NCBI GenBank assembly: GCA_021155915.1
Contig: JAJNBE010000006.1
Location: 1 to 50,802 of the forward strand
Length of the DNA: 50,802 nucleotides
Direction: 5' to 3'
Origin: Solimicrobium sp.
Lineage (GTDB): Bacteria > Pseudomonadota > Gammaproteobacteria > Burkholderiales > Burkholderiaceae_D
This document shows, one piece after another, positions 28,193 to 35,475 of this stretch. The position numbers and the translations under genes are program-made. The notes beneath the pieces are model-generated. The model worked only from the letters and a program-made list of their open reading frames with translations. It ran no database searches and was not told the origin of the DNA. Numbering within the stretch: the stretch's first letter is position 1; each line of letters opens with the position of its first letter.

Positions 28193-28741
28193 GGATCCCA
28201 TCTATTTTTGAATAACCTCATAAAAATATTCAGCAAAAATTGCGGTGTCTCTCTAAAAGACCTTTGCTAAGCTAAGAAGCTGAGACCAATTAAGATGTTT
28301 AATTTTCTCCTCTTGCTTTGCCTATGCAAAATCGCATAATTTGAAATTGAAAACCATCAATATATCAATTTTCGATTCAGCCATTGCGTTAATAGTACTG
28401 CATTTTTTCCCCTCATTCCTCCTTGATTCAATCGCCCGACCAATTTTTATACTTGCCGTTAGATTGTTTAGCTGTCGTCATTTTGGTCAACAAACTATCA
28501 TGCACGCTGGTAAATGCAGCTTGGCTATCAATAATTATTTTTTCATATTATTTTGCAATCAAAAGAAAAAAAAATACCGAATAAAGTAAGCATAGGTCAT
28601 TTCAGTTATTCTCATTAACAAACATTCTCGTCGACGAAAAGTTGAAAGGCTATTAAATTTATAAAGGTCGATTTATATTTATTTGCTTCTGTCTGATTAA
28701 TGGATTTTATTCGTTCAAACAATTATCTTTATCATTGTAAT

Positions 28742-29005
28742 TCACGAATATTCTGCCCGCCGAACTTCGCCGTCGCGTTGAATGTAGACTGCTTCTTCTG
28801 TTCTATTTCTTGTCGGGATTCGATCTGTAATTACGTCGTTTTTCCCAAGATAGGTAATTTGTTCCCCGGTCCTTATTATGAACGAAATGATTTTTCCTCC
28901 CTCTTCTTTTCTTTCCCTCCCTCCAACCGCGATATTACTTACGTGTGATTTCGAATCATTTTCTTTGAAGGTGGGAGCGATGAGTAAAGAACTCAAAAAT
29001 TTCAT
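28742..29005 (-). CDS. Possible small hypothetical protein
   Basis: I do not recognise this 87-codon frame. It starts MKFLSSLLIAPTFKEND, with GGAAATGG just upstream of the ATG. It continues through a charged stretch (GGRERKEEGGK) to a hydrophilic C-terminus containing RTGEQITYLGKNDVITDRIP and YIQRDGEVRR. Its composition looks more protein-like than the neighbouring frames. It has no domain I know and could be fortuitous or a remnant. Confidence 0.25.
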   Translation of the reverse strand: MKFLSSLLIAPTFKENDSKSHVSNIAVGGRERKEEGGKIISFIIRTGEQITYLGKNDVITDRIPTRNRTEEAVYIQRDGEVRRAEYS

Positions 29006-29173
29006 CCATTTCCAGTGCCATCTTCGTTAAAATATCATTTCTCCGCAGGAAAAGTGTATGCGAGTTAAACATAACTAACCGTATTAGTTAAAGAATTGGA
29101 TATAGTTGACCTATATTTAGGTGAAAATACCTTTCTTTATTAATCCTTAATCAACAAGAATTTGCTTTTTCAA

Positions 29174-29202
29174 TTAATAGGAATGATAATCATTCCTATT
29201 AA
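29174..29202. promoter_or_regulatory. 29-bp perfect palindrome with Fur-box core
   Basis: Fourteen bases on each side of the central A at 29188 are exact inverted complements. The left arm is TTAATAGGAATGAT and the right arm ATCATTCCTATTAA. The centre AATGATAATCATT is identical to the central 13 bases of the Fur consensus (GATAATGATAATCATTATC). It lies about 175 bp upstream of the GNAT gene. It is likely an operator, perhaps for Fur or a related dimeric regulator; the controlled gene is uncertain. Confidence 0.6.
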
Positions 29203-29375
29203 CATTGGCAATATCTTTTATGTTGTGAAAAAAATGTTAGTAGCTGCTGCAAGGGCAAGCAAAAATTTGGTAACTGGGCGCTCTACGTGTTTACCCTATC
29301 GTGGAAAGTCACAATATCTTTCATGTTCCACTTCGATAATAATACCTATATCGAAACAACAACTCCATAAACATC

Positions 29376-29927
29376 ATGACTATACTTACCACTCCTCGCT
29401 TACGCTTAGAACCCTGTTCAGAGGCTCACATTGAAGAGCTCGATAAACTTAACAGCGATATTGAGGTAATGCGCTATATTACAGGGGTAGCTATTACCCT
29501 AGAAGAAACCAAAGCACATATTGAATTGGTAAAGGAGCTTTGGAAAAACTATGGTTATTCTTCCTGGAGTATTATTGAACTAAAAACAGGAAAGTTGATC
29601 GGAACGGGCGGCATTCAACACCTAGAGTTTAATCCGGAAAATCCACTTGAAACCGGCTGGCGCCTTCTTCCTTCTAAATGGGGGCAAGGTTTTGCTACAG
29701 AAGCGGCGCGTTGCATGATCGCATTCGCTTTTGAGACTTTGGGCGTTGAGACATTACGTGCTGTGTGCCATCAAGAGAATATCAACTCTGTGAAGGTTAT
29801 GCGGCGCTTAGGGTTGCAATATCTAGGTATCGAGCACTGGTATAACCTCGACACATTTGCCTATTGCATGACGAAAGAGCAGTATTTTTTCAATCGTAAT
29901 GCTCAGTTGGTCAATACTACAAAGTGA
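29376..29927 (+). CDS. GNAT family N-acetyltransferase (RimJ/RimL type)
   Basis: An acetyl-CoA-dependent N-acetyltransferase of 183 residues, similar in layout to RimJ/RimL proteins. The start TTPRLRLEPCSEAHIEELDK is typical. The central strands carry GTGGIQHLEF. The acetyl-CoA pyrophosphate loop is LPSKWGQGFATEAAR, followed by the helix ENINSVKVMRRLGLQYLG. The substrate cannot be told from sequence; it may be a protein N-terminus or a small molecule. It stands alone, preceded by the large palindrome and followed after about 17 bp by repeat copy C. Confidence 0.9.
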   Translation: MTILTTPRLRLEPCSEAHIEELDKLNSDIEVMRYITGVAITLEETKAHIELVKELWKNYGYSSWSIIELKTGKLIGTGGIQHLEFNPENPLETGWRLLPSKWGQGFATEAARCMIAFAFETLGVETLRAVCHQENINSVKVMRRLGLQYLGIEHWYNLDTFAYCMTKEQYFFNRNAQLVNTTK

Positions 29928-29943
29928 TTTTTTAACTTTTATA

Positions 29944-30065
29944 GTGGCCTCTGTATGCCAAAGACAAGGCTCACGGACCGCAACAGTCGGACTCTAGGTA
30001 CATGAGGATTGCGAGCCCTGTCCCGTTCGACCTTTTGCTCGTGCAGTAAAGGGTGCAGACGTCTC
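29944..30065 (+). repeat. Dispersed repeat, copy C (about 120 bp, degenerate left end)
   Basis: It shares with copy B the segment AAAGACAAG, the exact 19-mer GTACATGAGGATTGCGAGC (29998-30016) and the right end GTGCAGACGTCTC. The left end TGGCCTCTGTATGCC is diverged. It lies in the same orientation as copy B, between the GNAT gene and the pentapeptide-repeat gene, ending about 38 bp before the latter. Confidence 0.75.
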
Positions 30066-30102
30066 AATCTAGCCAAAAATTTTCAAAAAAATCAGGACTT
30101 TT

Positions 30103-30897
30103 ATGCTATCAGTCAGTCAATCATCAGGTGTTGCTCCTTCCTCCTCTCCAAACGTTGATAATATAAATCGCCGAATTGAGGAAAACCGCCAACAAGTAGA
30201 AGATTTAAAAGCAACGCAAACATTTCAAAATATATTGACGCTAATGCGCAAAGCGGCGGTGGGTGACGAACAGATTTTAAACTTTCTCACCGGAAAAGTT
30301 AGTCTCGAGAAATGTTTAGGGAAAGAAACTTGGATGATAAATTTGTTAGTACACACTTATCCTGGGTTTGATGATCATTATGTAGAGACTGAAAGCTCAC
30401 ATTTTCTGTCAGAATCGTTAGTCAATACGTTATCAACTATTTTTAAACGCGGTTATTTTGAATCTAGTGAGAAAACTAATTCCAAAATTCGGACCCTGAT
30501 GAAAGCAATTGAAAAAGAGAATAGCTCAGGAACACTTAACTTGCGCGACCTTAACCTCTCTTATCTTGACTTGACGGGAGCTAATCTGGCCGGGGCTAAC
30601 TGTCATAGCGCGCGCTTTCGAAACGCTACTATGAATATGGCTGACTGTAGCGGAGCTTGCTTTTCATGGGCGAATTTAACGGAGGCTGATGCAGTTAACG
30701 CTAACTTTAGCAATGCGCTTTTGGACACGGCTAACCTATCAGGGGCTAACTTCTCTAATACTAACCTAACCCAAGCCGACATGAATAACGTTAACTGTGA
30801 TGCGACCAACTTTTCCCAAGCTAACCTGTCTGGAATTAAGTCTTCAAATCTTACGATTTTGCAGCTAATAAAAGAGCAAGAAGTATCCGGAAGATAA
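30103..30897 (+). CDS. Pentapeptide-repeat protein with unrecognised N-terminal domain
   Basis: A 264-residue soluble protein with no signal peptide or membrane helix. Residues 1-140 are unrecognised and mostly helical in character, with a Ser-rich start and then NRRIEENRQQVEDLKATQTF. Residues about 145-250 are consecutive A(N/D)LXX-type pentapeptides, such as LDLTGANLAGAN, ANLTEADAVNANF and ANLSGANFSNTNLTQAD, which fold as a right-handed quadrilateral beta-helix. The ATG has AGGA upstream. It stands alone between repeat copy C and a terminator. Pentapeptide proteins include gyrase-protecting proteins and secreted effectors, and nothing here decides the role. Confidence 0.85.
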   Translation: MLSVSQSSGVAPSSSPNVDNINRRIEENRQQVEDLKATQTFQNILTLMRKAAVGDEQILNFLTGKVSLEKCLGKETWMINLLVHTYPGFDDHYVETESSHFLSESLVNTLSTIFKRGYFESSEKTNSKIRTLMKAIEKENSSGTLNLRDLNLSYLDLTGANLAGANCHSARFRNATMNMADCSGACFSWANLTEADAVNANFSNALLDTANLSGANFSNTNLTQADMNNVNCDATNFSQANLSGIKSSNLTILQLIKEQEVSGR

Positions 30898-31089
30898 GAT
30901 GTTATCATCGAGCAGAATTACGAAAAATACTTCACGCGAGAGCTTGCAAATTGGCATTGGCCGAATGGAACGGGTGTTATGACATCTGAAAATTCTTCCC
31001 TAAAAACATAGGGAGACTTAGCCTTCAGCATAATTGACGCCAAGCTAAAATTTAAGTTTTGCTCGTGTTAGCCAGGCTATACCGACCAA
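30898..31089. other. Short non-coding stretch after the pentapeptide gene
   Basis: I see no gene, motif or repeat in these 190 bases before the terminator hairpin. Confidence 0.4.
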
Positions 31090-31124
31090 AAAAACCGTAT
31101 CGATGTGAAATGATGCGGGTTTTT
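31090..31124 (+). terminator. Probable rho-independent terminator
   Basis: A 12-bp stem AAAAACCGTATC (31090-31101) pairs with GATGC plus GGTTTTT (31112-31124) around a 10-nt loop, with one wobble and one bulged G. It ends in T5. The A/T flanks make it usable in both directions, ending the pentapeptide gene on plus and the tRNA-Met transcript on minus. Confidence 0.65.
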
Positions 31125-31144
31125 ACAATTACGCTAATCTGATT

Positions 31145-31221
31145 TGGTGGTGATAGGTGGACTTGAACCACCGACCCCAGCATTATGAGTGCTGTGCTCT
31201 AACCAACTGAGCTATATCACC
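31145..31221 (-). tRNA. tRNA-Met (anticodon CAT, probably elongator)
   Basis: This is a 77-nt cloverleaf on the minus strand. The acceptor is GGTGATA/TATCACC with encoded CCA. The D-arm is AGCTCAGTTGGTTAGAGC, the anticodon stem CAGCA/TGCTG encloses CTCATAA, and the T-arm includes GTTCAAGTC. It lacks the initiator GGG/CCC anticodon stem. The stem and following GGGGTC resemble elongator tRNA-Met more than the lysidine-modified tRNA-Ile2, which also has CAT; the latter is not fully excluded. Confidence 0.9.
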
Positions 31222-31233
31222 AGGAAGGCGGAG

Positions 31234-31262
31234 ATTATGCCCTCGCGGTCTTTTACTGTCAA
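31234..31262 (-). promoter_or_regulatory. Sigma-70 promoter of the tRNA-Met gene
   Basis: On the minus strand TTGACA (31262-31257) and CATAAT (31239-31234) are 17 nt apart, with a CTCCGCC GC-rich discriminator. The tRNA 5' end is 12 nt downstream of the -10 box. Nearly consensus. Confidence 0.82.
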
Positions 31263-31315
31263 GGAAAATGGCGGTTCCACAGCAACTTTGCGCTCACTTA
31301 GCTAGCTTTAAACGC

Positions 31316-32155
31316 CTACGACCGTCGACCGTATTCATCCCCTAATTCTCTGGCTCGCGCAGAAGCTGCCTTTATTGCGGTAACTATGGTGTCAGAAACC
31401 CCCTCCTCCTCCAGGCATTTTATTGCAGCATAAGTGGTGCCTCCTTTAGACGTGACGCGTTCACGTAGGATAGTAACCGGCTCATTTGATTGAGCAGCTA
31501 GTCGCGACGCGCCGGAAAAAGTGGCTAAGGCGAGTTCTCTGCCTTGCTCCTTAGTTAAGCCCATTTCTTCTGCCGCTTTCTGCATGGCTCCGATAAAATA
31601 AAACACATACGCTGGCCCACTGCCGGAAATAGCGGTGAGTGGATCAAGCAATGCTTCATTTTCAAGCCAAACCGTCGTTCCGACAGCGCTAAGAATACCG
31701 TTAGCAATTGTACGTTGCTCTGCACTAACGCCAGGGGCAGCATACATTCCAGTAATACCCGAATTGATCAAGGCCGGCATGTTGGGCATAGTGCGAACAA
31801 TGGCGGTATAGTTATTCAACCAACCTGATAAATCGAGTACACGAATTCCAGCAGCAATAGAAATAATGAGCTGTCCGTGTAAAAATGGCGTCAATTTCCT
31901 GGCCACGTCGTACAGCTGCTGTGGTTTTACTGATAACAATACCACGTCACTATTAGCGATCTGTTCGTCAATGTCGCCGCACGTTGTTACACCAAATTGC
32001 TCTTTTAGTTGCGTTAGACAAATAGGATTTACATCCACCACGTGAATGCGAACCGGGCGGCTGATATTAGCGCAGAGGCCGCTAATTAACGCTTTTGCCA
32101 TATTACCGCCGCCAATAAAACTAATTTTGATTTGTTTAGCTATTTGATCAGACAT
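31316..32155 (-). CDS. proC: Pyrroline-5-carboxylate reductase
   Basis: ProC reduces 1-pyrroline-5-carboxylate to proline with NAD(P)H, the last step of proline synthesis. It has 279 residues. The N-terminal Rossmann motif is FIGGGNMAKALISGL, then SVKPQQL and TPFLHGQLIISIAAGI. The C-terminal dimer domain has the family signature AISGSGPAYVFYFIGAM and RERVTSKGGTTYAAI. The ATG at 32155 is preceded by GAGAG and overlaps the yggS stop by 8 bp, so the two are cotranscribed. A TTG frame start at 32176 lies inside yggS and is less likely. Confidence 0.96.
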   Translation of the reverse strand: MSDQIAKQIKISFIGGGNMAKALISGLCANISRPVRIHVVDVNPICLTQLKEQFGVTTCGDIDEQIANSDVVLLSVKPQQLYDVARKLTPFLHGQLIISIAAGIRVLDLSGWLNNYTAIVRTMPNMPALINSGITGMYAAPGVSAEQRTIANGILSAVGTTVWLENEALLDPLTAISGSGPAYVFYFIGAMQKAAEEMGLTKEQGRELALATFSGASRLAAQSNEPVTILRERVTSKGGTTYAAIKCLEEEGVSDTIVTAIKAASARARELGDEYGRRS

Positions 32156-32855
32156 GAGCCCGGGCTCTCTTTCCAAAAATAGCAGTTCCCACTCTTATCA
32201 GAGTACTGCCCTCTAAAATTGCCGCATCTAAATCAGCGGACATTCCCATTGATAACGTATCTAGTGCAAAACCTTGTTGATTTAGTTGAACCTGCAACTC
32301 GTTTATTTGGTGATAAGGAATACGCTGTTGTTCCAGCTCCTCCCCAGCAGCAGGGATTGTCATTAGGCCACGCAAACGCAGCTTCGGTAAAATCGCAATT
32401 TGTTGAGCAAGTTCCGCTGCCTCATGAAGCGGTACACCACTTTTTGTTTGCTCTTTGCTGATATTAATTTGCAAGCAAATGTTTAATGATGGCAAATTAT
32501 CGGGACGTTGGTTGGATAAGCGCTCTGCAATCATCAGTTTATCTACAGAATGTACCCAGGAAAAATTTTCGGCAATTAGACGCGTCTTATTACGTTGAAT
32601 TGGGCCAATAAAATGCCATTCCAGCTTTAATTCGGGGGAAAACTGACGCACTTTTGCCATTTTATCCAAGGCTTCTTGCAAATAATTTTCACCAAAAGCA
32701 TACTGTCCAGCTTCTACTGCTTCTAAAACAGTTTTTGCATCCACCGTTTTAGACACGGCCAATAATTGGATCTTATCCAGAGGACGACCTGCCATTTTTG
32801 CCGCATGTGCTATCTGCTGCCGTACAATCTGCATGTTATTCTGGATGTGGGACAT
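32148..32855 (-). CDS. yggS: YggS family pyridoxal phosphate homeostasis protein
   Basis: YggS/PLPBP binds pyridoxal 5'-phosphate without known enzyme activity and buffers PLP and amino-acid/keto-acid pools. It has 235 residues and the alanine-racemase-like barrel. LLAVSKTVDAKTV holds the PLP lysine (near residue 36). GQYAFGENYLQEALDK, WHFIGPIQRNKTRL, GLMTIPA and LSMGMSADLDAAILEGSTLI follow, and the last contains the phosphate-binding segment. It is divergent from pilT and upstream of proC, a widely conserved pilT-yggS-proC arrangement. Confidence 0.95.
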   Translation of the reverse strand: MSHIQNNMQIVRQQIAHAAKMAGRPLDKIQLLAVSKTVDAKTVLEAVEAGQYAFGENYLQEALDKMAKVRQFSPELKLEWHFIGPIQRNKTRLIAENFSWVHSVDKLMIAERLSNQRPDNLPSLNICLQINISKEQTKSGVPLHEAAELAQQIAILPKLRLRGLMTIPAAGEELEQQRIPYHQINELQVQLNQQGFALDTLSMGMSADLDAAILEGSTLIRVGTAIFGKRARAHV

Positions 32856-32931
32856 GATTATTATCTACTTTGCTGCAACTTCGTTTACTGGAAGCAGTAC
32901 TACTCGCCTGCTCAAACTCTTAGGATTATAA

Positions 32932-33975
32932 ATGGATATTTCGGAACTACTTGCGTTTTCAGTCAAGAACAATGCCTCTGACCTTCATTTATCCACCGGC
33001 TTGCCACCGATGATACGTGTTCATGGTGACCTCAAACCAATCGATCTACCATCACTGGACCATAAGCAGGTACTGGCGCTAATTGGCGAAATCATGAACG
33101 ATGGTCAACGTAAAACGTATGAAGAACTATTAGAGTGCGACTTTTCATTCGCTATTCCCGGTTTAGCTCGTTTCCGCGTTAATGCGTTCAATCAAAATCG
33201 TGGTCCTGCGGCTGTGTTGCGTACAATCCCTTCCACCGTTCTGACCCTTGAGCAATTAAACGCACCTCAAATTTTTGCCGATTTATCTTTAAAGCCCCGC
33301 GGATTAGTGCTGGTGACGGGTCCAACCGGTTCCGGCAAATCAACAACCCTGGCCGCTATGGTAAATCACGTCAACGAACACGAATATGGGCATGTCATTA
33401 CTGTGGAGGATCCAATTGAGTTTATCCATGACTCCAAAAAGTGTCTGATTAATCAACGTGAGGTCGGTTCCCATACCCTGTCATTCAGCAATGCGTTGCG
33501 CTCCGCTTTGCGTGAGGACCCCGACGTTATTTTGGTAGGTGAATTGCGTGATTTAGAAACCATACGTTTAGCACTCACCGCGGCCGAAACTGGTCACCTG
33601 GTTTTTGGAACCTTACATACCTCTTCTGCCGCTAAAACAATTGATCGGGTAGTTGATGTATTTCCGCCTGAAGAAAAAGAAATGGTAAGGGCGATGCTGT
33701 CGGAGTCGCTACAAGCAGTTATTTCACAAACCTTGCTCAAAACTAAAGATGGTTCAGGCCGTATCGCTGCGCATGAGATCATGCTCGCGACTCCGGCAAT
33801 TCGTAATCTGATTCGTGAGAATAAAGTTGCACAAATGTATTCGGCGATCCAAACTGGTAGCAATGCCGGCATGCAGACATTGGATCAATGTTTAACCGAG
33901 CTTGTTAAGCAGAATAAAATTGCCCTGAGCACGGCACGGGCAGCGGCCAAGATTCCGGATAATTTCATCGGCTAA
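32932..33975 (+). CDS. pilT: Type IV pilus retraction ATPase PilT
   Basis: PilT is the hexameric cytoplasmic ATPase that depolymerises pili and drives twitching. At 347 residues it has the family start ISELLAFSVKNNASDLHLS and Walker A GPTGSGKSTT near residue 134. The Asp box is in HVITVEDPIEFIH, Walker B in EDPDVILVGELRD and the His box in TGHLVFGTLHTSSAAKTIDR. The AIRNLIREN motif needed for retraction is at the C-terminus. It complements the pilMNOPQ operon at 20-25 kb. The paralogue pilU, which often follows, is absent; about 190 bp without a gene separates it from convergent metF. Confidence 0.96.
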   Translation: MDISELLAFSVKNNASDLHLSTGLPPMIRVHGDLKPIDLPSLDHKQVLALIGEIMNDGQRKTYEELLECDFSFAIPGLARFRVNAFNQNRGPAAVLRTIPSTVLTLEQLNAPQIFADLSLKPRGLVLVTGPTGSGKSTTLAAMVNHVNEHEYGHVITVEDPIEFIHDSKKCLINQREVGSHTLSFSNALRSALREDPDVILVGELRDLETIRLALTAAETGHLVFGTLHTSSAAKTIDRVVDVFPPEEKEMVRAMLSESLQAVISQTLLKTKDGSGRIAAHEIMLATPAIRNLIRENKVAQMYSAIQTGSNAGMQTLDQCLTELVKQNKIALSTARAAAKIPDNFIG

Positions 33976-34161
33976 TAGTGAGAACGTCAAGAAATGAAGT
34001 GTGGCCCCGCCATCAAACTTATAAGTAATTATTTTACTGATACTATTTATAAATGGCTGGGAGAATCTCTCACAATCAGGTTAACGATAGCAAAAAATTT
34101 GCTGTATGCGGACAGATTTTGCCACAAATGTTTTTACCGCCACTTCTCAGGCCCACTGAAT

Positions 34162-35001
34162 CTAGGCAGAAGAGTTACTTAAACGCTGCCAAATTGCGAT
34201 GGTAGCTTCCGCTTGATTCATCGAATAAAAATGCAAACCGGGCGCGCCGCCTGCTAATAATCGGTCACACAATTGAGTGACCACATCCAAACCGAATGCT
34301 TTAATTGAAGCGCCGTCGTCACCATAACTTGCTAACTTTAATCGTACCCAACGCGGAATTTCTGCGCCGCACATCTCAGAAAAACGCATGAGCTGCATAT
34401 AATTAGTGATCGGCATGATGCCGGCAACAATCGGCACATCAATTCCTAATTTTTTGCTTGCATCAACAAACTGGAAATAAGCATCGGCATTGTAAAAATA
34501 TTGTGTTATTGCAGCATTTGCTCCGGCTCGAATCTTATGTGCAAAGTTAACTACATCGTCGTGTGGCGAACGCGCCTGTGGGTGCATTTCCGGATAAGCC
34601 GCGACCTCGATATGAAACCAGTCACCGCTTTCTTGACGAATAAATTTAACTAGTTCGCTGGCATAACGAAATTCGCCTCCCAGGCCATACCCGCTTGGCG
34701 AATCACCTCGCAATGCCACCAAACGACGAATATTATTGGCTTGATATTGCTGCAAAATGGCGCGTATTGATTCCGCATTACCACCAACGCAGGACAAATG
34801 AGGCGCGGCATCGAAACCTTCTGCCCGCAACTCCAGTACGGTATCTAGAGTGCCTTGCTGCGTTGTTCCACCTGCACCAAAAGTCACCGAAAAATAGGTT
34901 GGATTTAAAGCCGCCAATTTACGTCGGGTAGTGCGAAATTTCTCTACCCCTTCCAACGTTTTTGGAGGAAAAAATTCAATACTAAAGTTGAGTTTTGACA
35001 T
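34162..35001 (-). CDS. metF: Methylenetetrahydrofolate reductase
   Basis: MetF reduces 5,10-methylene-THF to 5-methyl-THF, using FAD, and supplies the methyl group for methionine. The 279-residue TIM-barrel protein has FSIEFFPPKTLEGVEKFR at the start (catalytic Glu region). It also has SVTFGAGGTTQQGT, RRLVALRGDSPSG, FAHKIRAGANAAITQYFYN and VPIVAGIMPITN, all family motifs. It is the third gene of the ahcY-holin-like-metF run, with 10 bp to the preceding gene. Confidence 0.96.
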   Translation of the reverse strand: MSKLNFSIEFFPPKTLEGVEKFRTTRRKLAALNPTYFSVTFGAGGTTQQGTLDTVLELRAEGFDAAPHLSCVGGNAESIRAILQQYQANNIRRLVALRGDSPSGYGLGGEFRYASELVKFIRQESGDWFHIEVAAYPEMHPQARSPHDDVVNFAHKIRAGANAAITQYFYNADAYFQFVDASKKLGIDVPIVAGIMPITNYMQLMRFSEMCGAEIPRWVRLKLASYGDDGASIKAFGLDVVTQLCDRLLAGGAPGLHFYSMNQAEATIAIWQRLSNSSA

Positions 35002-35011
35002 AGAAATGGAC

Positions 35012-35359
35012 CTAGATCCGGTCTTTCAAAATTAAAGTGGAAAGAGCCCACGAGATCACGCTATACAACATTGCTGCAAATACCGCTGACCAAAACCCAG
35101 CCACATGAAAACTAGAAAACATGCTTCCGACCATCCAGAATAACAATCCGTTTAATATAAAAATAAACAAACCCATGGTGATTACGGTAACGGGAAAGGT
35201 AAGTAAAATTAAAATTGGTCGCAGTATTGTGTTCACAAAGCCCAATATCACCGCGACCAATAGCGCCGTGGCAAAACTATCGATGCGCACAGAGTTCATT
35301 AGGTAGGGTAATGCCAGTAATGCCAATGCGTTAATTAACCAGATAACTAATAAGCGCAT
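35012..35359 (-). CDS. Phage holin family (4TMS) membrane protein
   Basis: A 115-residue protein made of about four hydrophobic helices: LLVIWLINALALLALPYLM, ALLVAVILGFVNTILRPILI, FPVTVITMGLFIFILNGLLF and FWSAVFAAMLYSVISWALS. The loop NTILRPILILLTFPVT is characteristic of the DUF/phage-holin IV-like family found between ahcY and metF in many betaproteobacteria. Function is unknown, and the phage name is a family label only; no prophage genes are nearby. Confidence 0.88.
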   Translation of the reverse strand: MRLLVIWLINALALLALPYLMNSVRIDSFATALLVAVILGFVNTILRPILILLTFPVTVITMGLFIFILNGLLFWMVGSMFSSFHVAGFWSAVFAAMLYSVISWALSTLILKDRI

Positions 35360-35475
35360 GAAAACTCCTAAGGTGGTTGTTTAGATTAGGATCTACGCTG
35401 TCGCCAACCGTAGCCCTACAAGGTGACCGTGAACCATATGGCGGTTTGCGTAAAACCGTCCACTTGATTTATCAG

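Larger units (their letters stand above)
28193..29375. other. Accessory stretch of about 1.2 kb without a clear gene
   Basis: The region is AT-rich and holds no recognisable protein. The frames at 28341-28589 and 28700-28948 (plus) lack domains. The minus-strand frame at 28742-29005 is the least unlikely and is listed separately. A 29-bp perfect palindrome with a Fur-box core lies at 29174-29202. In related genomes lysA often follows lptM here, so gene loss is possible. Confidence 0.5.

Noticed and set aside
28256..28290. AGACCTTTGC and GAGACC segments that resemble repeat ends
   Set aside because: Only the end-like words are present; the shared core of the dispersed repeat is missing.
29162..29434. 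90-codon plus-strand frame crossing the large palindrome
   Set aside because: It starts at TTG without a ribosome binding site, contains the palindrome and overlaps the start of the GNAT gene in another frame.
35012..35359. Holin-like gene as evidence for a prophage
   Set aside because: The gene is a conserved neighbour of ahcY and metF in betaproteobacteria, and no phage genes lie nearby.
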